In this document: piece by piece, positions 1-8,002 of the stretch | Numbering within the stretch: the stretch's first letter is position 1 | Layout: the number at the start of each line of letters is the position of its first letter | NCBI RefSeq assembly: GCF_029960785.1 | Contig: NZ_JASBQE010000037.1 | Span: 1-64,000, forward strand | DNA: 64,000 nucleotides | Direction: 5' to 3' | Source: Polyangium sp. 15x6 | Lineage (GTDB): Bacteria > Myxococcota_A > Polyangia > Polyangiales > Polyangiaceae | Position numbers and translations under genes: made by a program | The notes under the pieces: model-generated | Databases searched by the model: none | Seen by the model: only the letters and a program-made list of their open reading frames with translations | What the model was told of the DNA's origin: nothing

Positions 1-1
1 G

Positions 2-1462
2 CCCGCAGCCGCGCCTCCCGCGGCCTCCGCGCCCGCAGCCGCCGCCGCGCCGGTGGAAGCGCCCACGCCCGCGCCCGCGCCCGCGAAGCCGCGGATCTGG
101 TCGAAGGGGCGTTTTGCCTGGATCCACCCCCAGCCCGGGGCGAGCCACGCCTGGATCGGATACCTCGCGCTCGGCAGCTCCGTGCCGCTCAAAGGAGGCA
201 GCGTCGAAGCCGCGCGGATCCCAGGTTATGCCGGCTGCGACGCCTGGTACGCCGTCGAGCCGCGCGGTTACGTCTGCGCGGGCGCGACGGCGACGGTCGA
301 CGAAAAGGACCCAGCCATCGTCATCCTGCGTCGCGACGCAGCCGACGTGAGCTCGCCCTGGCCCTACCAGTACGGCGAATCCATTGGCGCTCCGCGTTAT
401 GACCACATCCCGACGCGCGCCGAGCAACGCGAGGCAGAATGGGACCTCGAAAAACACGAGGCCAACGTCGAAAAAGCGCGCGCCGCCGCGGGAGACCCCG
501 CCGCGATCGCCGCCATCGACAAGTCCCTGGTCGGCGTCGACCTCGCCCCCTCCGGCGAGGGTCCGCCCGAGCTTCTGCCCTTTGGCCCCCTCGTCCGGGA
601 AAACCGCAAGTTCGTCCAGCTCGGCTCGACGATCGCGTTCGTACGCGCCTTCGAGTCCGGCGGTCGCACCTTCGTCCTCACGGCCGACCAGGCGATCATC
701 CCGAAAGATCGCATCAAGCCCTACCCACGCTCGACGTTCCACGGCATCTCGCTCGGCGACGACGTGAAGCTGCCGCTCGCCTTCTTCCGGCAGAAGCCGC
801 GTCCAAAATGGAAGCAAGGCGAAGACGGCAAGCTCGTGAAGACCGACGAGACGTTCCCGCGACTCGGCTGGGTGGGCCTGACGGGCTCGCGGATCGAGCA
901 AGACGGCAAGGCGTTCGTCGAGACGAAGGAAAGCGGCATCTACGTACTCGCCGAGGACGCGCAGATCGTGGAGGCCGTCACCGAAGCGCCCTGGCTCGCC
1001 GACAAGGACCCGAACAAGAGCAAATGGGTCGACGTGCGCGTCCTGAACGGGACGCTCGTCGCCTACGAAGGTCTGCGCCCGGTCTACGCGACGATGATCT
1101 CCCCGGGTCGCGGCGGCGTCCCCTATCCAGGCATCGAGCCGCTGAAGACAGCCTCCACCCCCGTCGGTCTCTTCCGCGTCGACGGCAAGTTCCGCACGGC
1201 GACGATGGTGTCGAGCTCGGACGAGAACCTCGTGCATTCCGAGGTGAACTGGGTCCTGAACTTCAGCGGCCCCCACGCACTGCACGGCGCCTACTGGCAC
1301 GACGCCTGGGGCGAGCCGAAGAGCGGCGGCTGCGTGAACCTCGCCCCCACAGACGCCAAATGGGTCTTCGACTGGACCGACCCCGACGTCCCCGAAGGCT
1401 GGCACGGCATGCGCGCCGTGAGGGAGTTCGGTCAGAGTACGATCGTGCGGATCCGGCGGTAG
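2..1462 (+). CDS. L,D-transpeptidase (YkuD domain), 5'-truncated by the window edge
   Basis: Predicted peptidoglycan cross-linking or lipoprotein-anchoring L,D-transpeptidase. The reading frame is open to the first base and begins with an Ala/Pro-rich stretch, typical of a linker after a signal peptide, so the true start lies upstream. The first usable internal start is GTG at 53. The catalytic YkuD region is at the C-terminus: an HG..WH cluster followed by S-G-G-C-V-N-L, with the nucleophilic Cys at residue 427 counted from that GTG (codon 1331-1333). The usual His of the S-H-G-C motif is Gly here. Residues before about 330 contain no domain I can name, though this part is longer than in minimal YkuD enzymes. 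Family knowledge gives the periplasmic reaction (3-3 cross-links); the substrate is inferred. The gene ends just before a block of hairpin repeats and converges on the retron operon. Confidence 0.82.
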   Translation, partial: PAAAPPAASAPAAAAAPVEAPTPAPAPAKPRIWSKGRFAWIHPQPGASHAWIGYLALGSSVPLKGGSVEAARIPGYAGCDAWYAVEPRGYVCAGATATVDEKDPAIVILRRDAADVSSPWPYQYGESIGAPRYDHIPTRAEQREAEWDLEKHEANVEKARAAAGDPAAIAAIDKSLVGVDLAPSGEGPPELLPFGPLVRENRKFVQLGSTIAFVRAFESGGRTFVLTADQAIIPKDRIKPYPRSTFHGISLGDDVKLPLAFFRQKPRPKWKQGEDGKLVKTDETFPRLGWVGLTGSRIEQDGKAFVETKESGIYVLAEDAQIVEAVTEAPWLADKDPNKSKWVDVRVLNGTLVAYEGLRPVYATMISPGRGGVPYPGIEPLKTASTPVGLFRVDGKFRTATMVSSSDENLVHSEVNWVLNFSGPHALHGAYWHDAWGEPKSGGCVNLAPTDAKWVFDWTDPDVPEGWHGMRAVREFGQSTIVRIRR

Positions 1463-1533
1463 ATCGGTAGCGTAGCGCCGGGGTTTCACCCCGGGCCCGA
1501 CCAGGGGCTGTCCGCCCCTGGACCCGGACCAGG

Positions 1534-1931
1534 GCAAGCCCTGGACCTCTGGGCATCGACTGCGCGAAGCGCAGTCGATGCGGGGAAATCTGTTTGTAGC
1601 TATCCGCCCCCTGTGCAGCGCAAGCCCTGGACCTCTGGGCATCGACTGCGCGAAGCGCAGTCGATGCGGGGAGATCTGTTTGTAGCTATCCGCCCCCCTG
1701 TGCAGCGCAAGCCCTGGACCTCTGGGCATCGACTGCGCGAAGCGCAGTCGATGCGGGGAGATCTGATTGTAGCTATCCGCCCCCTGTGCAGCGCAAGCCC
1801 TGGACCGCTGGGCATCGACTGCGCGAAGCGCAGTCGATGCGGGGAGATCTGTTTGTAGCTATCCGCCCCCCCGTGCAGCACAAGTGCTGGACCGCTGGTG
1901 CATCGACCGCGATGCGGTCGATGCAAACGGG
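1534..1931. repeat. Tandem array of about 86-bp hairpin repeats, four full units plus one partial
   Basis: Units begin at 1534, 1620, 1707 and 1793 (86, 87, 86 and about 86 bp), with a degraded fifth unit from about 1879. Each carries a palindrome with arms GCATCGACTGCGC and GCGCAGTCGATGC around a GAA loop (first copy 1553-1581), then a conserved tail ending in TATCCGCCCCC. The fifth palindrome (1900-1924) has a shortened arm GCATCGACCGC with a matching change in its partner and a GAT loop. It sits 11 bp beyond the retron reverse-transcriptase stop and could end that transcript. Related hairpins recur at 51301-51617. The array is open on both strands but shows no domain or codon pattern, so I do not call it coding. 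It fills the whole gap from 1463 to 1935. Confidence 0.9.
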
Positions 1932-1935
1932 AGGC

Positions 1936-3657
1936 TCAGCGGGGAATTTCGAGGAACGCCTTCGCGAGTTGCATCGCTCGCTCGGGGTCGACCATGTTCA
2001 GGTAGGCGATCTTCCCCTGCAGGTACGCCTCGAAATGCGGGATGTTCTCGCGGTTTTGCGCGGCGAGCCCGGTCTTCTTCGCAGCGTGCAGGATCGCGCG
2101 GAGCTTGCGAACCTCCTCGCGCGGCATCCCGAGCTTGTCGTTCACCACGATGCCCGTGACCTCTTGCCGCCCGCCCGCATGCTGCACCCGACCCTTCTTC
2201 GGGTTGATGGCAAACCCCTCCTCCTGCACGATGTGCCGCACCCGCGCGAGCAGGATCCCAAGGTCGCTCCGGCCCTTCTTCTGGCCACCCTTGCCATCGT
2301 CGACGAGCTCGTTCGCCGCGGAGAACGTGAGATCGTCCGCGTACCGCGTGTACGTCCAGCCCATCTTGCGCGTCATGCCCGTGAGGCGCCGATCGAGCTT
2401 GCGCGCGACCAGATTCGAGATCGCCGGACTCGTACACGCGCCCTGCGGCAAACCACGCTCGCCCACCGCCACCCAGTACGTCGTCCCGTCATAGACGACC
2501 TTCCGCCGCGGCGACTCCGTGCAGATCAACGCAAAGATCGTGGCCACCGCAGGCGAGTACCCGATCGACTCGAAGAGCCCACGCACGCGGCCGAACGTGA
2601 TCGTCGGGAAGAAGTCCGAAAGGTCGAGGTTCACCACGGTCCCGCGACCAAGATGCGCCCGCGCATTCGTCACCGTGGATCGCCCCTTCACGAACCCATG
2701 CGCCTCGCCCTCCACCGAGAGCTTCGCGAGCACATTCTGAAGGACCCACTGCTGCGCCTTCGAGAGCGCCTCGTGCGGCGCCGAGAGCAAGCGCGTGCCG
2801 CCCGAGCGCTTCGGCACCTCGAAGTACACGTAATGCGGCTTCTCGACCGCGTCGTTGTGATAGCAGAGCCAGCGCAGCCGCGGGATCGGCACCGAGAGCG
2901 CCTTCGCGACCTCCGCAGGCGTCGACAGCAAGGGCAAACCCTGCTTCCGCAGCTCCTCGACGTTCGCGCGTCGATCGCCGAGGCAGCCGGACACGCCACG
3001 ACCGAGGAAGATGATGTCCTCGGCGCGACGCTTGGCGACGGCCTCCGCGAGCTTCTTCTTCCGCTCGGCCGCGAGCCGCTTCTTCTCCGCCTTGCGCTCG
3101 GCCTTCTGACGGCGAAGCTCCTCGATCGCCGCGTCCGCCTTCTTGCGGGCCACGACGGTCGCCATGCTCGCGGCCTCGTGGTGCTTGAGCCAGAGATCCC
3201 CGACGCGGTGGATCTCCTCGAGCTGCTGCTCCGTGAGCAAGCCGCGCAGGATGAGGCCCCGATCGATCAGCGCCGTCCGCTCGTCGCTCTGCGGCGGGAT
3301 CGTGTCCACGCGCCCGATCCACGCCGTCTGGTACGGGTTGATCTTGAGCGCGCGCTTGCGCATCTCGTCCGCCGACAAACCGAGGATCCCCGACGTGTCG
3401 TACGGGTCCTTCGGCTTCGGTTTGTCCTTCTTCTTCTTGTCGGGCGTCGCCGCCGCCGCCGCCGGCGCAGGGCTCGACGTGAACGTCGCGACCGCCGGGT
3501 TTTTCCCGCCCGCGCCGCTCGTCGTCGAGGTCGAGGACGTCTTCGTCGACGTCGACGCACCGGCTTGCGGTTTGTCGCCCGGCTCGTTTTTCCCGGGCTC
3601 ACCCTCGCCGGGTTTGCCGGTGCCGATGAAGGACTTGACTTTGTCCCAGAAGCCCAC
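1936..3657 (-). CDS. ret: Retron reverse transcriptase with long N-terminal extension
   Basis: This 573-aa enzyme is predicted to copy the msd part of the adjacent ncRNA into branched msDNA. The polymerase core covers about residues 255-570: LDLSDFF (344-350, first catalytic Asp), QGACTSP (405-411), YADD (439-442), then VTG (500-502). Two retron hallmarks are visible, NARAH (331-335, the NAxxH motif) and VTG, and no intron maturase or endonuclease domain follows. The first 240 residues are extra: a Gly/Thr/Pro-rich disordered segment, a Lys-rich patch (74-84) and a charged coiled-coil-like stretch (165-215). Myxobacterial retron RTs are known for N-terminal extensions, and this one is long. 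The start is GTG, chosen because GGGAG lies 5 nt upstream. It is the last gene of a unit with the ncRNA, WHSWIM and HEAT genes. Confidence 0.95.
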   Translation of the reverse strand: MGFWDKVKSFIGTGKPGEGEPGKNEPGDKPQAGASTSTKTSSTSTTSGAGGKNPAVATFTSSPAPAAAAATPDKKKKDKPKPKDPYDTSGILGLSADEMRKRALKINPYQTAWIGRVDTIPPQSDERTALIDRGLILRGLLTEQQLEEIHRVGDLWLKHHEAASMATVVARKKADAAIEELRRQKAERKAEKKRLAAERKKKLAEAVAKRRAEDIIFLGRGVSGCLGDRRANVEELRKQGLPLLSTPAEVAKALSVPIPRLRWLCYHNDAVEKPHYVYFEVPKRSGGTRLLSAPHEALSKAQQWVLQNVLAKLSVEGEAHGFVKGRSTVTNARAHLGRGTVVNLDLSDFFPTITFGRVRGLFESIGYSPAVATIFALICTESPRRKVVYDGTTYWVAVGERGLPQGACTSPAISNLVARKLDRRLTGMTRKMGWTYTRYADDLTFSAANELVDDGKGGQKKGRSDLGILLARVRHIVQEEGFAINPKKGRVQHAGGRQEVTGIVVNDKLGMPREEVRKLRAILHAAKKTGLAAQNRENIPHFEAYLQGKIAYLNMVDPERAMQLAKAFLEIPR

Positions 3658-3729
3658 GGCAACTCCCGCTAGATCGAGGTTGCGACGCGCTTCGCCCGAG
3701 CGCTCGGGCGAGCGATCCTTGATGCACCG

Positions 3730-3772
3730 TTCGACGCGCCGTCCAGCCCTCCAAGGAAGCCCGTCCGCCCGA
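3730..3772 (-). repeat. Retron a2 inverted repeat
   Basis: This 3' repeat of the retron RNA is complementary to 3948-3993. Matching blocks on the plus strand include TTCGACGCG, CGTCCAGCC, CAAGGA and CCGTCCGCCC. It would form the a1/a2 stem that presents the branching guanosine to the RT. Confidence 0.9.
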
Positions 3773-3803
3773 CTACTCGCCTAGGACCACGTCCGATCAC
3801 CGA

Positions 3804-3875
3804 GGCCCTAGGCCCCCTACCGGCATCCAGACCCAAGGGTCCGCTGAGTGGATGCTGGTAGGGGGCTTTAGGGCC
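3804..3875 (-). other. msd long hairpin (DNA stem of the predicted msDNA)
   Basis: The left arm is 3804-3829 and the right arm 3849-3875, with a 19-nt loop. Pairing runs 7 + 10 + 7 bp, interrupted by a G opposite AA and a single A/G mismatch. Small bulges inside a long msd stem are typical of known msDNAs. The lack of a T-tract and the flanking a1/a2 repeats argue against a simple terminator. Confidence 0.9.
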
Positions 3876-3947
3876 AAAAGAACATCGGGCGCGGGGACGC
3901 ATGGGGGAACGAACTCCGCCACGGCGGAACGCCGCAGCATGGTGGGC

Positions 3948-3993
3948 TCGGGCGGACGGACCTCCTTGCAAGGCTGGACGCGAGCGCGTCGAA
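3948..3993 (-). repeat. Retron a1 inverted repeat and branch-point edge
   Basis: This 5' repeat of the retron RNA pairs with 3730-3772. Its inner edge on the transcript reads CCGCCCGA, followed at once by G-C; the AGC there matches the conserved context of the branching G in characterised retrons. Confidence 0.9.
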
Positions 3994-4012
3994 CGAGACG
4001 ACAAGACCATTC

Positions 4013-6124
4013 CTACAACGACTTCCTACCAAGAAGCCAGGCCAGACAGAGGACGGATGCACGCTCGGCGCGGAACCGATCCGCGACGCGCTTCACCTCG
4101 GCGAGCACGTCGGGCGGCAGCGCGAGCCGCTCCTCGACAGCATCCGCAGGCGTACGGGTGGCGAGTAAACGCGCAAGCGTGACGTCCGCGAGCGCGAGCG
4201 CCGTGGTCCACGATCGCTCCGCCTGGATCCGCGGCATGGCCACGTCCCAGGCCTGCTCCAGCACCCGCGACACCGTGGTGTTCTTCCGGTTCGCGGTCTT
4301 GCGGATGTCGTCGAGGATCTGGCGCGGAATCGGAAAACTCTCGCCCGACGACCACTTCGACGCCTTCGCCGGCTCCGGCGCGGGCTCGGGCTTCGGCGCC
4401 TGCGGCAGCGCGCGGCTCGAGAGCACCATCTTGAGCGCGAGCAGATGCCGGCAAGGCCCGGCGCGGAGCCCGCTCTTGTAGAAGTACGAGCACGAGCACT
4501 TCGCCTTCTTGATGGCGAGATCCTCGTCGAAAATCGCCTCGCAGCTCGTGCCCTTCGCCTTGCCGACGACCGCACGCCGGCCGTCCGAGAGCAGCTCGTC
4601 GCGATCGATCGTCACGCCGTTGCCCCGGGCCATCGCGCGGCCCTCGACGAGCTCCGGATGCTCCGGCCCGATGAGCGCCTCGCTCAGCACGGCGGGCATG
4701 ACCTGCCGATAGCGATACACGCGATCGGCGTGGTCGTAGATGAGCTGTCCACGCTTCGCGAGCTGGTGCAGCGCGGGCACGAGGCTCTCCTCGGACGCGC
4801 CCGTCGCCGCGGCGATCGCGGGCAAGGTCGCGCGTTGCTCGTTCTGGAGGAACCGATCGGCCTGCACCATCGTGCGCGCATCCGGCTCGTACGCGCCCGC
4901 GAGCAGATCGAGCCCCGAGCCGCTCGTCCAATCGTTGGTGGTCCAACCGCTCAGCGCGAGCACGAGCCGCATGTCGCCCATGTGCGCGATCCAGATGCTC
5001 GGCAAACCCGAGCCGAGCAGCCGCACCTCGACGCGCTCCGTGAGCGGAAGGACGCGGGCGAGCGCGAAGAGCCGCCGGCGGCCCCAGATCTTGACCTCCT
5101 CGGTGATCTCGCGAGCCACGGCGGGCGCCGAGCGATACGGGCCCAGATGGCCGCCCGCTCCATGGCCGCCGATCTCGAGCCCGCCGTCGTACACGGGGCC
5201 GCGCGACTGGATCTCGATCCCCCACGGATCGAGGATGATCTTCGGCGCCTTGCCCGGCGTGAGCACGAATCGGATGCTGCGCGGCCCGCTCTTCTCGCGG
5301 TGGCGCTTCAGGTGCGCGAGGATCGCGTACACGACCTCGACGGGCAGATCCACGCGGCGGCTCGGCAAGCACGTCGAGGCCTGGATCTGACCGAATCCAC
5401 GCAGCCACGAGGGCGGCAGATCGATCTTCTCCTCGCGGTAGTCCGCCATGCCCTCGACCTTCACGTCGAACCCGGCCGGATCCACGGAGAGGCGCGTCTT
5501 GCGGTAGCTCCGCAGCGTCTGGAAATGCTCGTAGAGCGCGATCGAGTAGTCGACGTTCGTCGTGCCGAGCCCCGCCTCCTGCGAGCCCACGAACGAGTCG
5601 CGGTCCACGGACAAACAGCCGTAGCTCGACTCGTCCTTGGAAAAACACTCGAAGAAGACCACGTCGGGCGCGACGGTCACGACCGGGTCGCACGGCACGA
5701 GGTGGCGGAAGAGCTCGGGATCGTTCCGCGCGAGCTCGTTCGCCCACTTGACGCGCGCGTCCCAGTAGAGGCGATGCATCTTGCGGAAATCGCGGTCGAG
5801 GTTCGGCGGGATCGGCTCCTTCGCGAGGCGCGCGAGCTCGGCCCGCTTGGCCTGATCGAAGAGCTGCGCCTTGAGCTCGGCCTCGCGCTCTTCTTCGGCC
5901 TTCTTCCACGCCTGGTACGCGGTCTTGTCCTTCTTGCGGAACTTGAGATCGCCGACGACCACGTCGTGCAGCGCGCTCATGGCCTCGCGGAAGCGGATCG
6001 CGTCCTTGAGCTCCGCGTCGAAGAAGGTCTTCGGCCGCGCCAGGTTCGGGGAAAAACGCACGAGCAGGCTCTGCGCCGCCCCGAGCACGCCGCTCTTGCC
6101 CAGATAACGGAGATCGACGTTCAC
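4013..6124 (-). CDS. Winged-helix + SWIM zinc-finger protein, predicted retron accessory (WHSWIM)
   Basis: A 703-aa protein predicted to bind nucleic acid within the retron complex. Residues 1-410 are not recognised and include a charged helical stretch (63-105). Residues 415-475 look like a winged helix. Residues 543-560 form a SWIM finger, C-S-C with P-C-R-H (Cys543, Cys545, Cys558, His560). A Pro/Ala linker follows, then two segments (596-630 and 666-699) that resemble ribbon-helix-helix units. The start is GTG at 6124, with AGGAGAGG upstream; it overlaps the upstream TGA as GTGA, so translation is probably coupled. An open extension further upstream overlaps the HEAT gene and is rejected. 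Order HEAT, WHSWIM, msr-msd, RT matches the type XIII retron arrangement as I remember it. Its biochemical role is unknown. Confidence 0.85.
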   Translation of the reverse strand: MNVDLRYLGKSGVLGAAQSLLVRFSPNLARPKTFFDAELKDAIRFREAMSALHDVVVGDLKFRKKDKTAYQAWKKAEEEREAELKAQLFDQAKRAELARLAKEPIPPNLDRDFRKMHRLYWDARVKWANELARNDPELFRHLVPCDPVVTVAPDVVFFECFSKDESSYGCLSVDRDSFVGSQEAGLGTTNVDYSIALYEHFQTLRSYRKTRLSVDPAGFDVKVEGMADYREEKIDLPPSWLRGFGQIQASTCLPSRRVDLPVEVVYAILAHLKRHREKSGPRSIRFVLTPGKAPKIILDPWGIEIQSRGPVYDGGLEIGGHGAGGHLGPYRSAPAVAREITEEVKIWGRRRLFALARVLPLTERVEVRLLGSGLPSIWIAHMGDMRLVLALSGWTTNDWTSGSGLDLLAGAYEPDARTMVQADRFLQNEQRATLPAIAAATGASEESLVPALHQLAKRGQLIYDHADRVYRYRQVMPAVLSEALIGPEHPELVEGRAMARGNGVTIDRDELLSDGRRAVVGKAKGTSCEAIFDEDLAIKKAKCSCSYFYKSGLRAGPCRHLLALKMVLSSRALPQAPKPEPAPEPAKASKWSSGESFPIPRQILDDIRKTANRKNTTVSRVLEQAWDVAMPRIQAERSWTTALALADVTLARLLATRTPADAVEERLALPPDVLAEVKRVADRFRAERASVLCLAWLLGRKSL

Positions 6125-7827
6125 GCCCTCTCCTCCTGGAAGAGCGAAAGCTCCGGCAACTTGCGCCCGATCGCGCTGCGAAGCGCGGGGGCCTGGAAAG
6201 CCGCGCGCGAGACGGCCGCGAGCGCCGCGCGCCGCTCCGGCGGACGCACGCTGCGCAGCGCATACCCGAAGAGCCCCACGAGCGGCTCGGCCTCGCCCGG
6301 GTGCGCCACGATGCGCGCCGCGATCTGCGAGAGCGCCGTGCGCTTCTGCTTCGAGCCGCGGTGCACCGCGAGGATCGTCGTCGCCCAGATCCGCTCGAGC
6401 GTCGCCGGCCCAAGCGCCTTCTCGCGCGCCACGAGGTGCGCGAGGAGAAACGCGCGTACGTCGTCGTACGGGCTCTCCGCGAGAGCCGACCAGAGCGCAG
6501 GATCGTCCTTGAAGCGCACGTCGCGCTCGAAGAGCTGGAGGGCTTCGCGCCGCACGTCGTCGTACCGCGCATCCACGAGGTCCCGGACGTGCGTCATGCG
6601 CGCATCCTTGGAGGTCGAAAGGATCGACACGACCCACTTCGCCGCGGCCTCGCGCACGCGCGGCGCGCGCGCCGAAGCGAGCCGCAACATCGCCTCGATG
6701 CCCTTGATCCCGGCCGTCTTCTTGGTCATGGCCCAGTCGAGCCCGAGCTCGGCGACGGGCGCGACCGGCGAGCACGCGAGGTCCACGCACTGATCGAGCG
6801 TGAGCCGCGCCGGCGCGACGTGCTTCTTGATGGCTTCACAGAGAAAGCCGAGCGCCGTGGGGTTGTCGATCTGGAGCAGCTCCAGCCACTCGGCCACGGA
6901 CAGGCTCGAAATACCCTCGGCCGTGCGCAGGAGATCGGCCGCGAAGACCTGCACCTCCTCGTTCGGGCTTGCGATGAGCGGGCGCAGGCGCGCCATCGTC
7001 AGCGAGCCGAGCTCGCGCGGGTACCACGCCTTGAGGATCTCCACCGCGAACACGCGCACCGTGCGGCTCTTCGCGGTCGTCACGAGCGCGAGCACGCCCT
7101 CGAACGAGCCCTTCCACGCCTCGGGCCAGAGCGGCGCGGGCTCGAGCTCCGCGAGCGAACGGTCCTTCGCCACGCGGATGCCGTCCGGGTGCCGATCGAG
7201 CACGGGCGAGCCGTGATAGAGGGCGTGGAGCAAGCTCCAGGCGTCGAGCAGATGCTCGGGTTTGTCCAGGTGATCGTCGCGGTAGAGCACGAGCGCCTTG
7301 CGGATCGCCTCGCCGTACCGGACGGGATCCTTGCGCCCGATGTCGCGGAAGTAGCGCAGGACGCGGCGGCGCAGGTAGTTGCGCGTGGCCTTCGAGAAGT
7401 GCGGCGCGCTGTCGTTGCGGCCCCAGAAGCGGGTCGGGTGTTTGCCCTCGCCCACGAGCGTGCGCACCTTCAGGGACTGCCGGCTCGACCAGTCGTAGCG
7501 CTGCTTCTCCACGAGCTTGCGCGCGACGAGCCGGTCGAAGGCGACCATGAAGTGACCGACGAGCTCGTCGTCGTGCGCCTTCTCGGCGAGCTTGAAGAGG
7601 CTCTTCACGAGCGGCCGGTGGTGCGGCCTGTCGCAGCCGTCGGCGATGTACGCGACGAGCGTGCGGCGCGCGAACGGACGGCTGTCCTTCATCCACCGAT
7701 CGGCGAGGGATTTGAGCTTCTTGCCCGCCGTGAGCGAGAGGACCTCGTCGACGTAACGGTCGTCGCCCGCCTCCCAGTATTCATCGAGGAGAAGGTTCGA
7801 TCCGGTCCGCGTGCGCGCGTTCGCCAT
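6121..7827 (-). CDS. HEAT/ARM-repeat protein, predicted retron accessory
   Basis: A 568-aa helical-repeat protein, first gene of the retron operon. Much of it, especially after residue 200, consists of paired amphipathic helices of HEAT/ARM type, for example the VRVFAVEIL, VQVFAADLL, VREAAAKWV and VRREALQLF cores spaced about 35-75 residues apart. There is no signal peptide, membrane segment or enzyme motif, so a scaffold or sensor role is likely. The ATG at 7827 was chosen because residues before it in the open frame are low-complexity and unconserved in style. It ends in TGA overlapping the GTG of the WHSWIM gene. Its neighbour on the other side, a pectinacetylesterase gene, is divergent across about 175 bp that should hold the operon promoter. 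The HEAT assignment is by eye; the defence role is inferred from context. Confidence 0.8.
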   Translation of the reverse strand: MANARTRTGSNLLLDEYWEAGDDRYVDEVLSLTAGKKLKSLADRWMKDSRPFARRTLVAYIADGCDRPHHRPLVKSLFKLAEKAHDDELVGHFMVAFDRLVARKLVEKQRYDWSSRQSLKVRTLVGEGKHPTRFWGRNDSAPHFSKATRNYLRRRVLRYFRDIGRKDPVRYGEAIRKALVLYRDDHLDKPEHLLDAWSLLHALYHGSPVLDRHPDGIRVAKDRSLAELEPAPLWPEAWKGSFEGVLALVTTAKSRTVRVFAVEILKAWYPRELGSLTMARLRPLIASPNEEVQVFAADLLRTAEGISSLSVAEWLELLQIDNPTALGFLCEAIKKHVAPARLTLDQCVDLACSPVAPVAELGLDWAMTKKTAGIKGIEAMLRLASARAPRVREAAAKWVVSILSTSKDARMTHVRDLVDARYDDVRREALQLFERDVRFKDDPALWSALAESPYDDVRAFLLAHLVAREKALGPATLERIWATTILAVHRGSKQKRTALSQIAARIVAHPGEAEPLVGLFGYALRSVRPPERRAALAAVSRAAFQAPALRSAIGRKLPELSLFQEERA

Positions 7828-8002
7828 GCGAAGGCCGAGACGATAGGCAAGTTGGACGCGCGCGGTCAAGGGGCATGGCCCTCGCGCCGCAACAACCCCC
7901 AAAAACCTCCGACCATTTCCACCCCCGCTTCCAATCTTCCACCCGAACGGTTCGTCCACGATCCGCGTTGAGCGCGCGCGACCGATCCTTTACGGTGTCT
8001 TC

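Larger units (their letters stand above)
3730..3993 (-). ncRNA. Retron msr-msd noncoding RNA
   Basis: The gap between the WHSWIM stop and the RT start has retron ncRNA anatomy on the minus strand. A 5' a1 segment (3993-3948) pairs with a 3' a2 segment (3772-3730) over about 40 nt with a few mismatches. Immediately after a1 comes AGC (3948-3946), which places the candidate branching G at 3947. The msr side holds a perfect TCCGCC/GGCGGA stem (3915-3928). The msd holds a long hairpin (3804-3875). By retron logic the msDNA would be plus-strand in sequence, start near 3773 and run past 3875, so roughly 100-120 nt; both ends are inferred. The RNA begins about 20 nt after the WHSWIM stop, so it may be processed from the operon transcript. 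The RT start is 72 nt beyond a2. Confidence 0.92.

Noticed and set aside
1534-1931. Possible CRISPR array
   Set aside because: The units repeat in full with no variable spacers, each has an internal hairpin, and no cas gene is near.
3804-3875. Rho-independent terminator for the WHSWIM gene
   Set aside because: The stem is too long, lacks a T-tract and lies inside matching a1/a2 repeats next to an RT; retron msd explains it better.
6125-6790. 222-codon N-terminal extension of the WHSWIM gene
   Set aside because: It is Arg/Ala low-complexity text overlapping the HEAT gene in another frame; the GTG with a ribosome site at 6124 is better.
4013-7827. MoxR-vWA-SWIM type ternary system
   Set aside because: There is no MoxR AAA ATPase and no vWA domain; the RT and ncRNA next door fit a retron.
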